Shown here: positions 1-8,297 of the stretch, in pieces
How positions within the stretch are numbered: position 1 is the stretch's first letter
How the letters are laid out: every line of letters begins with the position of its first letter
Source: Lonepinella koalarum
Lineage (GTDB): Bacteria; Pseudomonadota; Gammaproteobacteria; Enterobacterales; Pasteurellaceae
Length of the DNA stretch: 64,000 bases
NCBI RefSeq assembly: GCF_004565475.1
Contig: NZ_SRHX01000002.1
Coordinates: forward strand, 124,001-188,000
Direction of reading: 5' to 3'
Program-made: the position numbers and the translations under genes
The notes under the pieces: generated by a model
The model's database searches: none
What the model saw: the letters and a program-made list of their open reading frames with translations, nothing else
What the model was told of the DNA's origin: nothing

Positions 1-6
1 TATTTT

Positions 7-492
7 TTAACGTAAACGTAAAGTGGAACCGACACTCAATTTTGCCATTGATGAAATACCATTCAAGTCAGCAATTTCATTAATACTTTTACCGCTTAAA
101 TAGCTGATTAAATAAAGGGTATCGTATTTACCCACGGTATAAGTTGAGCCTGTATAGCAGCCTTTTTGAATTTGGCTATATACAGGCGTATTTGTGCCAT
201 CACGCACCACCGTACAATTACCGACTTGTTCAGCATTTCCGCTTGTATTATAGCTGGAACTGGTTTGTTGGTTATAAGTCGTTTGGTTATAAGCCGGTTG
301 GCTATAGGTCGGTTGTTGATATTGACCATCTGGCTGTTCCATGGTGTTTGGCATTTCGGTTGGTTGGACATTTGCATAAGGCTCACTCACATCAACCACT
401 TCATAACTTGAAGTGGCGTCTGTAGTTGAACTATTAGTACAACCGACTAATGCAAAAGCGACTAAAGGCAATACAAAAAGTGATTTTTTCAT
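7..492 (-). CDS. LysM-domain lipoprotein
   Basis: 161 aa. The N-terminus is a lipoprotein signal peptide ending in the lipobox LVGC (Cys18), so the product is probably anchored in the inner or outer membrane facing the periplasm. The middle (about residues 45-85) is low-complexity Gln/Tyr/Asn/Pro sequence built from imperfect copies of a short Q-x-x-Y-N/S unit. The C-terminal ~45 residues form one LysM peptidoglycan-binding domain (starts YTVGKYDTLYLI, ends GSTLRLR). It resembles the N-terminal half of NlpD/LppB, but the M23 peptidase half is absent and a stop codon closes the frame. It follows hisH with a 106-bp gap. The family role is inferred to be cell-wall binding; the exact function is unknown. 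Confidence 0.75.
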   Translation of the reverse strand: MKKSLFVLPLVAFALVGCTNSSTTDATSSYEVVDVSEPYANVQPTEMPNTMEQPDGQYQQPTYSQPAYNQTTYNQQTSSSYNTSGNAEQVGNCTVVRDGTNTPVYSQIQKGCYTGSTYTVGKYDTLYLISYLSGKSINEIADLNGISSMAKLSVGSTLRLR

Positions 493-542
493 TTGATAAT
501 CCTATTTAGACAAAATATAAAATAATTTACCTTTAAAAAGGT

Positions 543-560
543 TATGCTAAGCCTAGCATA
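543..560 (-). terminator. hairpin downstream of hisH
   Basis: TATGCTA-AGCC-TAGCATA forms a perfect 7-bp stem. On the minus strand it is followed by ACCTTTTT, so it may be a weak terminator for the hisH transcript. The lipoprotein downstream would then need its own promoter in the remaining ~50 bp. Confidence 0.4.
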
Positions 561-598
561 GATTTGTCATGAGTGTAATAAGTTACCCTGACGAATGA

Positions 599-1192
599 TT
601 AGATATTTTCCACAAAATTTTGCAATAATTGTGCACCGTTTTTACCTGAACGTTCAGGATGAAATTGTACGCCATAAAAATTTTTACTCGCAATAGCAGC
701 CGAGAATTTTACCCCATATTGACTGGTTGCAATGGTATTTTCATTCGGCAATACCGCATAACTATGCACAAAATAAAAATGGCTATCTTGCTCAATATTG
801 ACGAATAACGGATGATTGTCGGCATAATGCACCTTATTCCAACCCGTATGTGGCAACGGCAAACCCGTATTAGGAATTAATTCCGTATGCCCTGTCATGA
901 GATTTAAGGTTGATACATTGCCTTCGGCGGAATATTCCGTCATTAACTGCATGCCTAAGCAAATGCCTAACATCGGTTGGGTAGCGTTTTGAATAGTTGC
1001 GATAAGTTGGCGTTGTTCTAAATTTTGCATTGCAGCAATAGCGGTGCCAACACCGGGTAAAATCAGTTTATTGGCGGATTGGATTTTATTCAGATCTCGG
1101 GAGATCTCGGCAGTGTAACCCAAACGGTCAAAAGCAAATTTGACGGATGACAGGTTGGCACAGCCAGTGTCGATGATAATAATATTTTTCAT
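599..1192 (-). CDS. hisH: imidazole glycerol phosphate synthase, glutaminase subunit HisH
   Basis: 197 aa, normal length. Class I glutamine amidotransferase that releases ammonia from glutamine for HisF in histidine biosynthesis (PRFAR to IGP and AICAR). The nucleophile elbow GICLGMQ holds the catalytic Cys, and FHPERSG near the C-terminus holds the catalytic His and Glu. It starts at ATG 1192, just downstream of vapC. In the usual order hisB-hisH-hisA-hisF it would be followed by hisA, but here a LysM lipoprotein follows, so the his cluster is interrupted on both sides of this gene. Confidence 0.95.
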   Translation of the reverse strand: MKNIIIIDTGCANLSSVKFAFDRLGYTAEISRDLNKIQSANKLILPGVGTAIAAMQNLEQRQLIATIQNATQPMLGICLGMQLMTEYSAEGNVSTLNLMTGHTELIPNTGLPLPHTGWNKVHYADNHPLFVNIEQDSHFYFVHSYAVLPNENTIATSQYGVKFSAAIASKNFYGVQFHPERSGKNGAQLLQNFVENI

Positions 1193-1213
1193 AATTTATA
1201 GTTCAACTGTAAG

Positions 1214-1603
1214 TTATTGCCAATCTTCAACGCGTAATTTATTTACACGTGCAAATTCTTTAGTATTATGGGTAATCAAGATTAAATGACGATTAATTGC
1301 TTGTCCTGCAATCTGTATATCATAAGTACCAATAGGTGTCCCTTGTTTCGTTAATTCTGCTCTAATTTTACCAGCTTGTTTGGCATCCTCTAATTCAAAG
1401 GGCAAAATAGTAAACGGTAATTTATCCAATTTAGCTAAATTTTCTGTTTTACGCTGGCTTTTTTCTGCCCCATAATAAAGTTCAAACATAACAATACTCG
1501 ATAAAGCAAAGTCAGTTGGAGCGTAACGTTTCAAGCGAGTAATAAAATCCATATTGTTATTTAAAATGGCAATAACGGCATTGGTATCTAACAAATATTT
1601 CAT
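1214..1603 (-). CDS. vapC: VapC-family PIN-domain ribonuclease toxin
   Basis: 129 aa. The PIN domain begins with LLDTNAVIAIL (first acidic metal ligand Asp6). Further acidic positions are in FELYYGAEKS and GTYDIQIAGQA, and the C-terminal strand is LILITHNTKEF. Family knowledge: VapC toxins cut specific RNAs such as initiator tRNA using Mg2+, and VapB blocks them. The start ATG overlaps the vapB stop in an ATGA junction, indicating translational coupling. All expected PIN landmarks are present, so it looks intact. Confidence 0.9.
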   Translation of the reverse strand: MKYLLDTNAVIAILNNNMDFITRLKRYAPTDFALSSIVMFELYYGAEKSQRKTENLAKLDKLPFTILPFELEDAKQAGKIRAELTKQGTPIGTYDIQIAGQAINRHLILITHNTKEFARVNKLRVEDWQ

Positions 1604-1851
1604 TCAAAACTGCCCCAATCTCTTTCTTGTGCGGTAGATAAACGACCCTCTTCAATCGCCTGTACAAAACTTTCATCTAGTTTACCCATTTCAGCCAGTT
1701 CGTCTAACCACGACCAATCATTGACAATCGGCTCAAGGATCACCTTTTGACCTTGTTTTCGAATGCTCACTTCTTTACTATTAAAGCGAAATGCTTTGGG
1801 TAGGCGTAAAGCCTGAGAATTACCCGTCCAAAATAATTTTGCTGTTGTCAT
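1600..1851 (-). CDS. vapB: VapB-family antitoxin (AbrB/SpoVT type)
   Basis: 83 aa. The N-terminal swapped-hairpin AbrB fold is recognised by AKLFWTGNSQALRLPK followed by EVSIRKQGQKVILEP. The acidic C-terminal tail (DWSWLDELAEMG...) is the part expected to wrap VapC. It precedes and overlaps vapC by 4 nt. It lies 75 bp after the hisB stop in the same direction, so the pair sits inside the his gene cluster and has its own AT-rich promoter region. Confidence 0.88.
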   Translation of the reverse strand: MTTAKLFWTGNSQALRLPKAFRFNSKEVSIRKQGQKVILEPIVNDWSWLDELAEMGKLDESFVQAIEEGRLSTAQERDWGSFE

Positions 1852-1895
1852 TGTTTACTCCCAATTCTTGTTTGTATATATTAAAAGTATATATA

Positions 1896-1911
1896 AATAT
1901 ATTGATATATT
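1896..1911 (-). promoter_or_regulatory. candidate vapBC operator/promoter
   Basis: Between the hisB stop and vapB start is an almost pure AT stretch containing the palindrome AATATAT-TG-ATATATT and several TATA-like hexamers on the minus strand. VapBC complexes typically autorepress at such palindromes. The assignment rests on position and symmetry only. Confidence 0.4.
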
Positions 1912-1926
1912 CAACTAATATGAGAA

Positions 1927-3024
1927 CTACAACACCCCTTTACTACTCGGCAACACATCACTTTCAATCCGAATCGCCTGTCTTAACGTTCGCCCAAACA
2001 CTTTAAACAAACTCTCAATTTTATGATGATCATTATCACCTTGCACACTTAAATGTAAAGTCGCCAGCATAGTAAACGCAATGGACTGGAAAAAATGTTC
2101 GGTGAGTTCGGTGCTGAAATCACCTACTTTATCTCGTTTAAACTCAGCGTTAAATTTAATAAAGGGGCGACCCGATAAATCCAAGGCACATTCTGCCTTA
2201 CATTCGTCCATCGGCAATACAAAGCCAAAACGAGCGATACCACGCTTGTCGCCAATGGCTTGTTTTAACGCCGTGCCTAAGGCAAGTGCGGTGTCTTCCA
2301 CACTGTGATGTTCGTCAATCCATAAATCGCCTTGGCAAGACACATTCATGCGAAAACCACCGTGCGTTGCAATTTGATCTAACATGTGATCAAAAAAGCC
2401 GATGCCTGTTTTAATCTGATTCACCCCAGTTTCATCTAACCAAACCTGTACGTTAATATCGGTTTCTTTCGTTTTACGCACCACTTCGGCATAGCGTGGT
2501 GGACGTTCACCGATATTGGTTACAGGTTCACCGAGTAATTTTTCGCTAATTAAATCCCAGTTGAGCTTTTCAGGGTGATATTGCAAAGCTCGAATACCTA
2601 AATTTTCGGCTAACTGTACATCCGTGGCACGGTCGCCAATCACAAAACTACTGGCAGGATCAAAAAGCTGTCTGACAATATATTTTTCTAATAATTTGGT
2701 TTGCGGTTTACGGCAATCACAATGATCTTCTGGCTTATGCGGGCAAATCAGCACGTCATCAAATTCAATACCTTGTGAACGAAAAATTTCCATCATCGCA
2801 TTATGCGGTTTATCAAAAGTGTCTTGCGGAAAAGAATCCGTACCCAACCCATCTTGATTACTCACCATCACAAAACGATAACGATCTTTCAGTTTAAGTA
2901 AGGCAGGAATAACATTTTTTTCCAGTTTTAATTTTTCCAAACTATCAATCTGAAAATCGGTTTTTGGTTCGTCTATTAATGTACCGTCACGGTCGATAAA
3001 TAAGGTAGGTTGTGCTGTCATCAT
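1927..3024 (-). CDS. hisB: bifunctional histidinol-phosphatase / imidazoleglycerol-phosphate dehydratase
   Basis: 365 aa, full length. Residues ~1-165 are a HAD phosphatase (nucleophile motif [10 protein letters not shown]; Zn-loop cysteines around [14 protein letters not shown]). Residues ~170-365 are the IGP dehydratase ([38 protein letters not shown]). It carries out the sixth and eighth steps of histidine synthesis. Two ATGs lie in tandem; the first is 4-5 nt after AAGGAAA. Upstream lies sulP rather than hisC, so this gene is cut off from the canonical hisGDC genes. Confidence 0.95.
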   Translation of the reverse strand: MMTAQPTLFIDRDGTLIDEPKTDFQIDSLEKLKLEKNVIPALLKLKDRYRFVMVSNQDGLGTDSFPQDTFDKPHNAMMEIFRSQGIEFDDVLICPHKPEDHCDCRKPQTKLLEKYIVRQLFDPASSFVIGDRATDVQLAENLGIRALQYHPEKLNWDLISEKLLGEPVTNIGERPPRYAEVVRKTKETDINVQVWLDETGVNQIKTGIGFFDHMLDQIATHGGFRMNVSCQGDLWIDEHHSVEDTALALGTALKQAIGDKRGIARFGFVLPMDECKAECALDLSGRPFIKFNAEFKRDKVGDFSTELTEHFFQSIAFTMLATLHLSVQGDNDHHKIESLFKVFGRTLRQAIRIESDVLPSSKGVL

Positions 3025-3052
3025 CTTTTCCTTGGAGCTTAAATTGTTTTAT

Positions 3053-3080
3053 AAGCAAGTTCCCCATCAGGAACTCGCTT
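3053..3080 (-). terminator. hairpin between sulP and hisB
   Basis: AAGCAAGTTCC and GGAACTCGCTT form an 11-bp stem with one mismatch (a wobble on one strand) around a 6-nt loop. It lies just downstream of the sulP stop on the minus strand. The following tract is only moderately T-rich, so termination may be partial. Confidence 0.5.
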
Positions 3081-3127
3081 CTTATTTAGACTTTATTTGT
3101 AACAGCAAAAGCGATTTAATTCAATGA

Positions 3128-4873
3128 TTAATTAACAGATAACTTATCAAAATCACGGATTTTTTGATAAGTATCTTCTAATCCTGAACTAAAATTAATT
3201 TTTTTCAATTCGAGTACAGTGTTAGATTTTACAATCATCCGCAACGGTTGAAATTGCATATTACACATATAAAGCTGTTGATGGGGTAACATATGTTGCA
3301 CAAAACGGGTTAACGCATGAATTCCCCCCGTATCTAGCACCGTTACCGCATCACATTGCAACACAATATGCTTGACTTCGTGATCAGTATGCACGGTTTT
3401 CTCGTGTAAATCTGCGAATAGATTATCCGCTGCGGCAAAAAACAACGGGCCACTAATGCGATAAACCAATACATCATCTAAATCTTGGGGATGCGATTGT
3501 TCAATGGATTTGGTCATTTCTGCAATGGTACGAATAAACAATAAACTCGCCAATAACACACCCACTGTAATAGCAATCACCATATCAAAAATCACGGTTA
3601 ACAAAATACAGATTAATAACACCGCGATTTCATTGGCTCCCGAACGGCGAACTAAATGAATGATATTACGTAGATCTGCCATATTCCACGCCACCATTAA
3701 CAGCAATGCCGCCATGGAAGCTAAAGGCAAATAAGATAAAGCCTGAGCAAATAATAACAGAGAAAACAATACTAACAAGCCATGTACCATACTGGAAATC
3801 GGCGAAAACGCCCCTGATTTCACATTAGCAGCTGAACGTGCGATAGCCGCGGTTGCCGTGATACCACCAAGAAACGGCGTAATAATATTGCCGATCCCTT
3901 GGGCTAATAATTCGTTATTAGAATGGTGTTTAGTATTGGTCATATTATCTAATACCACCGCACATAATAAAGATTCAATCGCCCCTAAAACCGCCATTGA
4001 AAATGCTGCAGGTAGCAAAGATTGAATCGTATCAAAATTCCATTCCACTAACTTCCCTTGCGCATTCGGAATATTCCACGGTAAAGCAAATTCAGGTAAT
4101 ACATTGGGAATACCTTGTCCGACTGAACCATCTGCCAGTTGATATTGGAAAGCAGAACCAATGGTCTGCACATCATAACCAACCATAATTAAAACCAGCG
4201 ATAAAACCGTACCTATGATGACTGCGGGTAAATGTCCTGGAAAAGGTAAACGAAAACGATGCCATTGGGATAAAGTTAATAAAGTAACAACACCAACTGC
4301 CGTATCCGCCCAGTTAATAGTCGGAAGTGCGGTGAAAATAGTATAAACTTTTTCTAAATAATGGGCTGGCATGACATCAATATGTAAACCGAGAAAATCT
4401 TTAATTTGCAAAGTTGCTATTGTAATCCCGATGCCACAGGTAAAGCCTAAAGTGACAGGCAGAGGAATATATTCAATTAACCGTCCTAGACGAAACAACG
4501 CCATTAGCACTAAAATTATCCCTGATAACAGGGTCGCCATGAGTAATCCGCCCAAGCCAAATTGTTGCGTCACGGGATATAAAATGACTACAAAAGCGGC
4601 GGTTGGTCCTGAAATATTAAAACGAGAGCCACCCAATAAAGCAATCACAATGCCTGCTACAATTGCCGTATATAAACCATGTTGCGGTGGCACGCCACTG
4701 GCAATCGCCAATGCCATTGACAACGGAATGGCAATAACCCCAACCGTCAATCCAGCAATAATATCTTTAATGAGTTGCGTTTTTCCATAACCTAAGCGAA
4801 ACGCATCTTGTAATGCACTGAACGGCTTAACCGCCAAAAAAGCATTTTTAGTCAAAAACCATTTATTTAACAT
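3128..4873 (-). CDS. SulP-family anion transporter with STAS domain
   Basis: 581 aa. Residues ~30-440 form the hydrophobic SLC26/SulP transmembrane core, with the family signature near the first helices ([28 protein letters not shown]) and [15 protein letters not shown]. Residues ~455-565 are a cytoplasmic STAS domain ([26 protein letters not shown]). Members import sulfate, bicarbonate or C4-dicarboxylates, and the substrate cannot be told from sequence here. It is monocistronic by position, with a hairpin downstream and its own ~150 bp upstream region shared with tRNA-Ser. Confidence 0.88.
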   Translation of the reverse strand: MLNKWFLTKNAFLAVKPFSALQDAFRLGYGKTQLIKDIIAGLTVGVIAIPLSMALAIASGVPPQHGLYTAIVAGIVIALLGGSRFNISGPTAAFVVILYPVTQQFGLGGLLMATLLSGIILVLMALFRLGRLIEYIPLPVTLGFTCGIGITIATLQIKDFLGLHIDVMPAHYLEKVYTIFTALPTINWADTAVGVVTLLTLSQWHRFRLPFPGHLPAVIIGTVLSLVLIMVGYDVQTIGSAFQYQLADGSVGQGIPNVLPEFALPWNIPNAQGKLVEWNFDTIQSLLPAAFSMAVLGAIESLLCAVVLDNMTNTKHHSNNELLAQGIGNIITPFLGGITATAAIARSAANVKSGAFSPISSMVHGLLVLFSLLLFAQALSYLPLASMAALLLMVAWNMADLRNIIHLVRRSGANEIAVLLICILLTVIFDMVIAITVGVLLASLLFIRTIAEMTKSIEQSHPQDLDDVLVYRISGPLFFAAADNLFADLHEKTVHTDHEVKHIVLQCDAVTVLDTGGIHALTRFVQHMLPHQQLYMCNMQFQPLRMIVKSNTVLELKKINFSSGLEDTYQKIRDFDKLSVN

Positions 4874-4973
4874 TTTTCTACCACTATGTTCTATAGAAAT
4901 TCCAAACCCACGCTATTTTAACTAAAATTTCCGCAAAAAACTTTGCGTTTTCGCAAGAAAAGCGAAAAAAGAC

Positions 4974-5002
4974 TAGACTAACGGTAAGTTAATTCTTATA
5001 AT
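4974..5002 (+). promoter_or_regulatory. promoter of tRNA-Ser
   Basis: TAGACT (4974-4979), a 17-bp spacer and a perfect TATAAT (4997-5002), followed by a GC-rich discriminator (cacgcccgc). That discriminator is typical of stringently controlled stable-RNA promoters. It lies 40 bp before the tRNA. Confidence 0.75.
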
Positions 5003-5042
5003 CACGCCCGCTTACTTAATGAATTCATTGAGTGTCCAGAAT

Positions 5043-5132
5043 GGTAAGGTGTCCGAGTGGTTGAAGGAGCACGCCTGGAAAGCGTGTATGTGGGAAACTG
5101 CATCAAGGGTTCAAATCCCTTCCTTACCGCCA
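5043..5132 (+). tRNA. tRNA-Ser, anticodon GGA
   Basis: A 90-nt cloverleaf ending in an encoded CCA. The acceptor stem is GGTAAGG pairing with CCTTACC, with discriminator G. The anticodon loop CTGGAAA reads GGA (Ser, UCC/UCU codons). The T-loop is GGTTCAAATCC. A long variable arm, typical of class II tRNASer, is present. Confidence 0.97.
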
Positions 5133-5389
5133 TTTATATTTCCCTATTATGACAACACTCGTACTAATTAATTTAATTATACAAAATTCATCATTTTTTA
5201 CTCATCAATTCTGTGGAATTTTTTCACCGCAGTTTTATCCTCATTTTTTGTTATTTTTGTGATATGTATTCCAAAACTGCAGTGAATTTCTTGAGACTTT
5301 TTATGTTTTCCTTGAAATTATGCTCTGTTGAGTTTGTTCCCAATATGCTCAACACAAAAATCAATATTCATTTTCAACAAGGAAATCTT

Positions 5390-5749
5390 ATGAAATCTAT
5401 TAAAGCATTATTAGGTACAATAACATTGGTAGGGTCATTATTAGGCAGTACAAATGTATTAGCAGAGACCACACAAGCAGTCACAACACCCGCTCAGCAA
5501 GTAACAGTACAAACGGTTACAACTGAAACACCAGCACAAGTTGCGGTAGTCGGTGATAAATTAAATATAAACACTGCGTCCGCAGCAGAAATTCAAAAAG
5601 TCTTAACGGGTATCGGAGCTAAAAAAGCGGAAGCCATTGTGCAATATCGTGAAAAACACGGTGCTTTCACCTCTATAGAGCAATTATTAGAAGTACAGGG
5701 CATTGGTCAATCCACTTTAGATAAAAATAAAGATCGGATTATTTTCTAG
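5390..5749 (+). CDS. comEA: ComEA-like competence DNA-binding protein
   Basis: 119 aa from the ATG at 5390, chosen because AAGGAAAT precedes it and a clear signal peptide follows ([20 protein letters not shown], cleaved near NVLA/ET). An in-frame start at 5213 would add ~59 residues with no leader character. The mature protein has a short Thr/Val/Gln-rich linker, then a tandem helix-hairpin-helix fold: [19 protein letters not shown] and a second hairpin with [13 protein letters not shown]. Periplasmic ComEA binds incoming dsDNA and pulls it through the secretin during natural transformation, matching the uptake sequences in this genome. I saw no convincing CRP-S (Sxy-dependent) site upstream. 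Confidence 0.88.
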   Translation: MKSIKALLGTITLVGSLLGSTNVLAETTQAVTTPAQQVTVQTVTTETPAQVAVVGDKLNINTASAAEIQKVLTGIGAKKAEAIVQYREKHGAFTSIEQLLEVQGIGQSTLDKNKDRIIF

Positions 5750-5770
5750 TTATTCGCCAATCATTAAATA

Positions 5771-5801
5771 AAAGTCATTGCAATGTCATGGCAATGGCTT
5801 T
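5771..5801 (+). promoter_or_regulatory. inverted repeat before dinJ
   Basis: AAAGTCATTGC and GCAATGGCTTT are an 11-bp inverted repeat with one mismatch, lying between the comEA stop and the dinJ start. It could be the DinJ/YafQ autoregulatory operator. As a comEA terminator it would be poor, since no T tract follows. A TTTATA-like -10 lies ~15 bp downstream. Confidence 0.4.
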
Positions 5802-5843
5802 ACAATTTCGGTACTTTATATCAGAAACTGAAAGGATAAAAAA

Positions 5844-6134
5844 ATGACTAGCATTAACTTTAATATTCGTCTGGACTCTCGCTTAAAAGAACGTGCATTT
5901 TCGGTGATCGAAAGCTACGGATTAACACCGTCACAAGCGATTAAGCTATTCTTAAATCAAATTGCAGATACTAAATCGGTGCCATTATCATTTGATCATC
6001 ATGCTGATACGCCCAATGCAGTGACCAGATTGGCGATGTTAGAAGCGATTGAAAATCGTAAAAATGGTAAAAATCTAAAAGGTTATACCAATATGGATCA
6101 AATGATGAAAGATATTTTACAGGAGCAAGAATGA
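5844..6134 (+). CDS. dinJ: RelB/DinJ-family antitoxin
   Basis: 96 aa. It has the ribbon-helix-helix N-terminus of the family (INFNIRLDSRLKERAFSVIE, then YGLTPSQAIKLFLNQIA), which binds operator DNA. A C-terminal extension of ~45 residues should cover the toxin. It is preceded by a good RBS (AAAGGATAAA). It overlaps the downstream toxin frame by 4 nt (ATGA), the usual coupling for this pair. Confidence 0.88.
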   Translation: MTSINFNIRLDSRLKERAFSVIESYGLTPSQAIKLFLNQIADTKSVPLSFDHHADTPNAVTRLAMLEAIENRKNGKNLKGYTNMDQMMKDILQEQE

Positions 6135-6401
6135 ACCCAATTCCACTAATTCCAACAACGCAATTCAAACGAGATGCTAAAAGACTTTGGGCTGAGTTAT
6201 TAAGTGCGGAATGGACGGTTGTTGCTTACCATCTTATTTATGATAAAGAACTACCTGAAAAATACCAAGATCACGCACTTAAAGGAGAGTGGAATGGTTT
6301 TCGTGAATGTCATATAAAACCTGATTTATTATTGATTTATGACAAAGGGGAATGATTATATTCAACTGGTGAGACTAGGCACACACGCCGAACTATTTTA
6401 A
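6131..6401 (+). pseudogene. yafQ: YafQ-family mRNA interferase, frameshifted near its C-terminus
   Basis: The open frame (74 codons) reads TTQFKRDAKRLW...YQDHALKGEWNGFRECHIKPDLLLIYDKGE and stops at 6353. Shifting by one base after the G run at 6347-6350 restores the missing tail NDYIQLVRLGTHAELF and a stop at 6399-6401, giving ~89 aa. That is close to the usual ~92 aa and ends in the family's RTGTHxxLF-like motif. The simplest explanation is one extra G (GGGG for GGG). The lost tail carries the catalytic His of YafQ. The usual PDW motif is also PDL here. The toxin is therefore probably inactive, unless this is a sequencing error. Confidence 0.82.
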
Positions 6402-6404
6402 ATG

Positions 6405-7043
6405 TTAATCTATGGCATACCCTTGTGGTGAAAGTAATTGACCATCTAAATAGGCTTTTCCGTCAATTTCTTTCAAGCGATCATCAACAAACCATTTCAC
6501 CACCAAAGGATAAATTTGTAATTCTTGTGTTTTCACTCGTTGTTGAATATCTTCTATGCTATCGTCAGGGAAAATCGGCACTTTAGCTTGTAAAATCACG
6601 GCACCGCCATCTACTTGCTCATTCACAAAATGCACCGTTGTACCATGTTCCGTTTCGCCAGCCTCTAAAGCCTGTTGATAGGTATTTAAGCCACGGAATT
6701 TTGGCAATAATGACGGATGAATATTTAAAATCTTGCCAGCAAAGCGTTGGGTAAATTCAGCGGTGAGAATTTTCATATAGCCAGCTAACACTATCAAATC
6801 CGCTTCAAGATCAGCAATAAAATCCCCAATAGCTAAATCCATTGCCAGATTATTTGGATAATGTTTACGTTCAAAAAGTGCGGTGGGAATATGGGCAATT
6901 TTGGCACGTTCTAAACCGTAAGCATTGGCTTGATTGCTAATCACAGCCATAATTTGCCCATTAATCATTTTATTTTCACAAGCCTCTATCATCGCTTGTA
7001 AATTGGTGCCTGAACCTGAAATAAGAATAACGATTTTTTTCAT
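6405..7043 (-). CDS. purN: phosphoribosylglycinamide formyltransferase 1
   Basis: 212 aa, full length. Transfers the formyl group of 10-formyl-THF to GAR in purine synthesis. Landmarks: the nucleotide/phosphate loop SGSGTNLQAMIEA at the N-terminus, the folate-site region GYMKILTAEFTQRF, the catalytic motif ILNIHPSLLPKFRGLNTYQQAL (Asn-His) and HGTTVHFVNEQVDGG. It lies 56 bp downstream of purM in the same direction, as in the standard purMN operon, and is presumably controlled from the PurR box ahead of purM. Confidence 0.96.
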   Translation of the reverse strand: MKKIVILISGSGTNLQAMIEACENKMINGQIMAVISNQANAYGLERAKIAHIPTALFERKHYPNNLAMDLAIGDFIADLEADLIVLAGYMKILTAEFTQRFAGKILNIHPSLLPKFRGLNTYQQALEAGETEHGTTVHFVNEQVDGGAVILQAKVPIFPDDSIEDIQQRVKTQELQIYPLVVKWFVDDRLKEIDGKAYLDGQLLSPQGYAID

Positions 7044-7099
7044 AAAGATAGGTATTAAATTGAAAAGTTAAGGGCGGACATATCGATCCGCCCCGAATA

Positions 7100-8137
7100 T
7101 TATTGAATAATCACTTGTTGTTCGCCTGCTTGTAACGGTTCAATTTGACCAATTAACCAAGCGTCTTCACCTGCTGCACGCAATACTGTCAAGGCTTTTT
7201 CTACATCTGCTTGTGGTAATGCAATCACCATGCCTACACCGCAGTTAAAGGTGCGGTACATTTCATAGGTTTCAATATTGCCTTTTTCTTGCAACCATTT
7301 AAACACAGGCTGCCATTGCCAGCTTTTTTCATTAATGACCGCTTTCAGATTCTGTGGTAAAACGCGTGGAATATTTTCCCAGAAACCGCCACCGGTTAAA
7401 TGAGCAATCGCATGCACATCAACATTTTCAATCAATGCTAACACCGATTTGACATAAATTTTAGTCGGTGCAAGCACTTGTTCGCTTAACGGACGACCTG
7501 CTAATTGTTCTGTGGCAGGGTTTACGCCGGATACTTCAATCACCTTACGCACTAAAGAATAACCATTGGAATGTGGACCACTTGAAGCTAACGCAATTAA
7601 CGCATCTCCCGCTTGTACTTGCGAACCGTCAATAATTTTAGATTTTTCCACCACGCCAACACAGAAGCCAGCTAAATCATAGTCACCAGCATGATACATC
7701 CCTGGCATTTCCGCTGTTTCACCGCCAACTAAGGCACAACCTGATTGTACACAACCTTCCGCAATGCCTTTCACCACATCGGATGCGACATCCACTTGCA
7801 ATTTTCCTGTGGCATAATAATCCAAGAAGAACAACGGTTCTGCACCTTGCACCACTAAATCATTGACGCACATTGCCACCAAGTCAATCCCAATCGTATC
7901 GTGTTTTTTCAAATCAATGGCTAAACGTAATTTGGTACCCACACCGTCTGTGCCTGAAACTAAAATCGGCTCTTTATATTTGCTTGGCAACGCACATAAT
8001 GCACCGAAACCACCTAAACCGCCAATCACTTCAGGGCGAGTAGTGCGTTTTACGTGCGGTTTAATCCGTTCAACTAATTCATTACCAGCGTTAATATCCA
8101 CGCCAGCGTCTTTATAACTTAATGAGGGTTTGCTCAC
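7100..8137 (-). CDS. purM: phosphoribosylformylglycinamidine cyclo-ligase (AIR synthetase)
   Basis: 345 aa, full length. An ATP-dependent enzyme closing FGAM to AIR in purine synthesis. Typical blocks: [20 protein letters not shown] at the N-terminus, [14 protein letters not shown] (ATP/phosphate loop), [33 protein letters not shown] and [15 protein letters not shown]. It is the first gene of a purM-purN operon. A PurR operator lies 56 bp before the start codon. Confidence 0.97.
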   Translation of the reverse strand: MSKPSLSYKDAGVDINAGNELVERIKPHVKRTTRPEVIGGLGGFGALCALPSKYKEPILVSGTDGVGTKLRLAIDLKKHDTIGIDLVAMCVNDLVVQGAEPLFFLDYYATGKLQVDVASDVVKGIAEGCVQSGCALVGGETAEMPGMYHAGDYDLAGFCVGVVEKSKIIDGSQVQAGDALIALASSGPHSNGYSLVRKVIEVSGVNPATEQLAGRPLSEQVLAPTKIYVKSVLALIENVDVHAIAHLTGGGFWENIPRVLPQNLKAVINEKSWQWQPVFKWLQEKGNIETYEMYRTFNCGVGMVIALPQADVEKALTVLRAAGEDAWLIGQIEPLQAGEQQVIIQ

Positions 8138-8192
8138 GATGTTGTCCTTTTGTGTTCAAAAATTGGAGCTATTATACCGACTTTGCGAATTT

Positions 8193-8208
8193 AGGTAAAC
8201 GTTTGCTA
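8193..8208 (-). promoter_or_regulatory. PurR operator upstream of purM
   Basis: The 16-mer AGGTAAACGTTTGCTA matches 12 of 16 positions of the PurR consensus ACGCAAACGTTTGCGT, including the whole AAACGTTTGC core. Its place just ahead of purM fits guanine/hypoxanthine-dependent repression of purMN. Confidence 0.85.
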
Positions 8209-8235
8209 TAGGGTATTTCAAACAAAAAAGGCCCT

Positions 8236-8267
8236 AAAAAATACTCCCCAATTTTGTAATCGGGGAG
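8236..8267 (-). terminator. rho-independent terminator after the NSS transporter gene
   Basis: Read on the minus strand, CTCCCC-12 nt-GGGGAG is followed by TATTTTTT. A second outer pairing (CCCTA with TAGGG) encloses it. It ends the ald-transporter transcript before the purM promoter. Confidence 0.75.
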
Positions 8268-8297
8268 CAGGGTAGGGCTTTATGTAACAGGTTTATT

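Noticed and set aside
5213-5389. N-terminal extension of comEA (in-frame ATG at 5213)
   Set aside because: It would put ~59 residues in front of a clear signal peptide. The ATG at 5390 has a good RBS and an immediate leader sequence.
5200-5390. Possible CRP-S (Sxy) site ahead of comEA
   Set aside because: TGTGG...TCACC near 5212 has the wrong spacing and no TGCGA/TCGCA core, so I do not call it.
6347-6350. Phase variation of yafQ by its G run
   Set aside because: Four G residues are too short for an efficient slippage tract. A fixed mutation or sequencing error is simpler.
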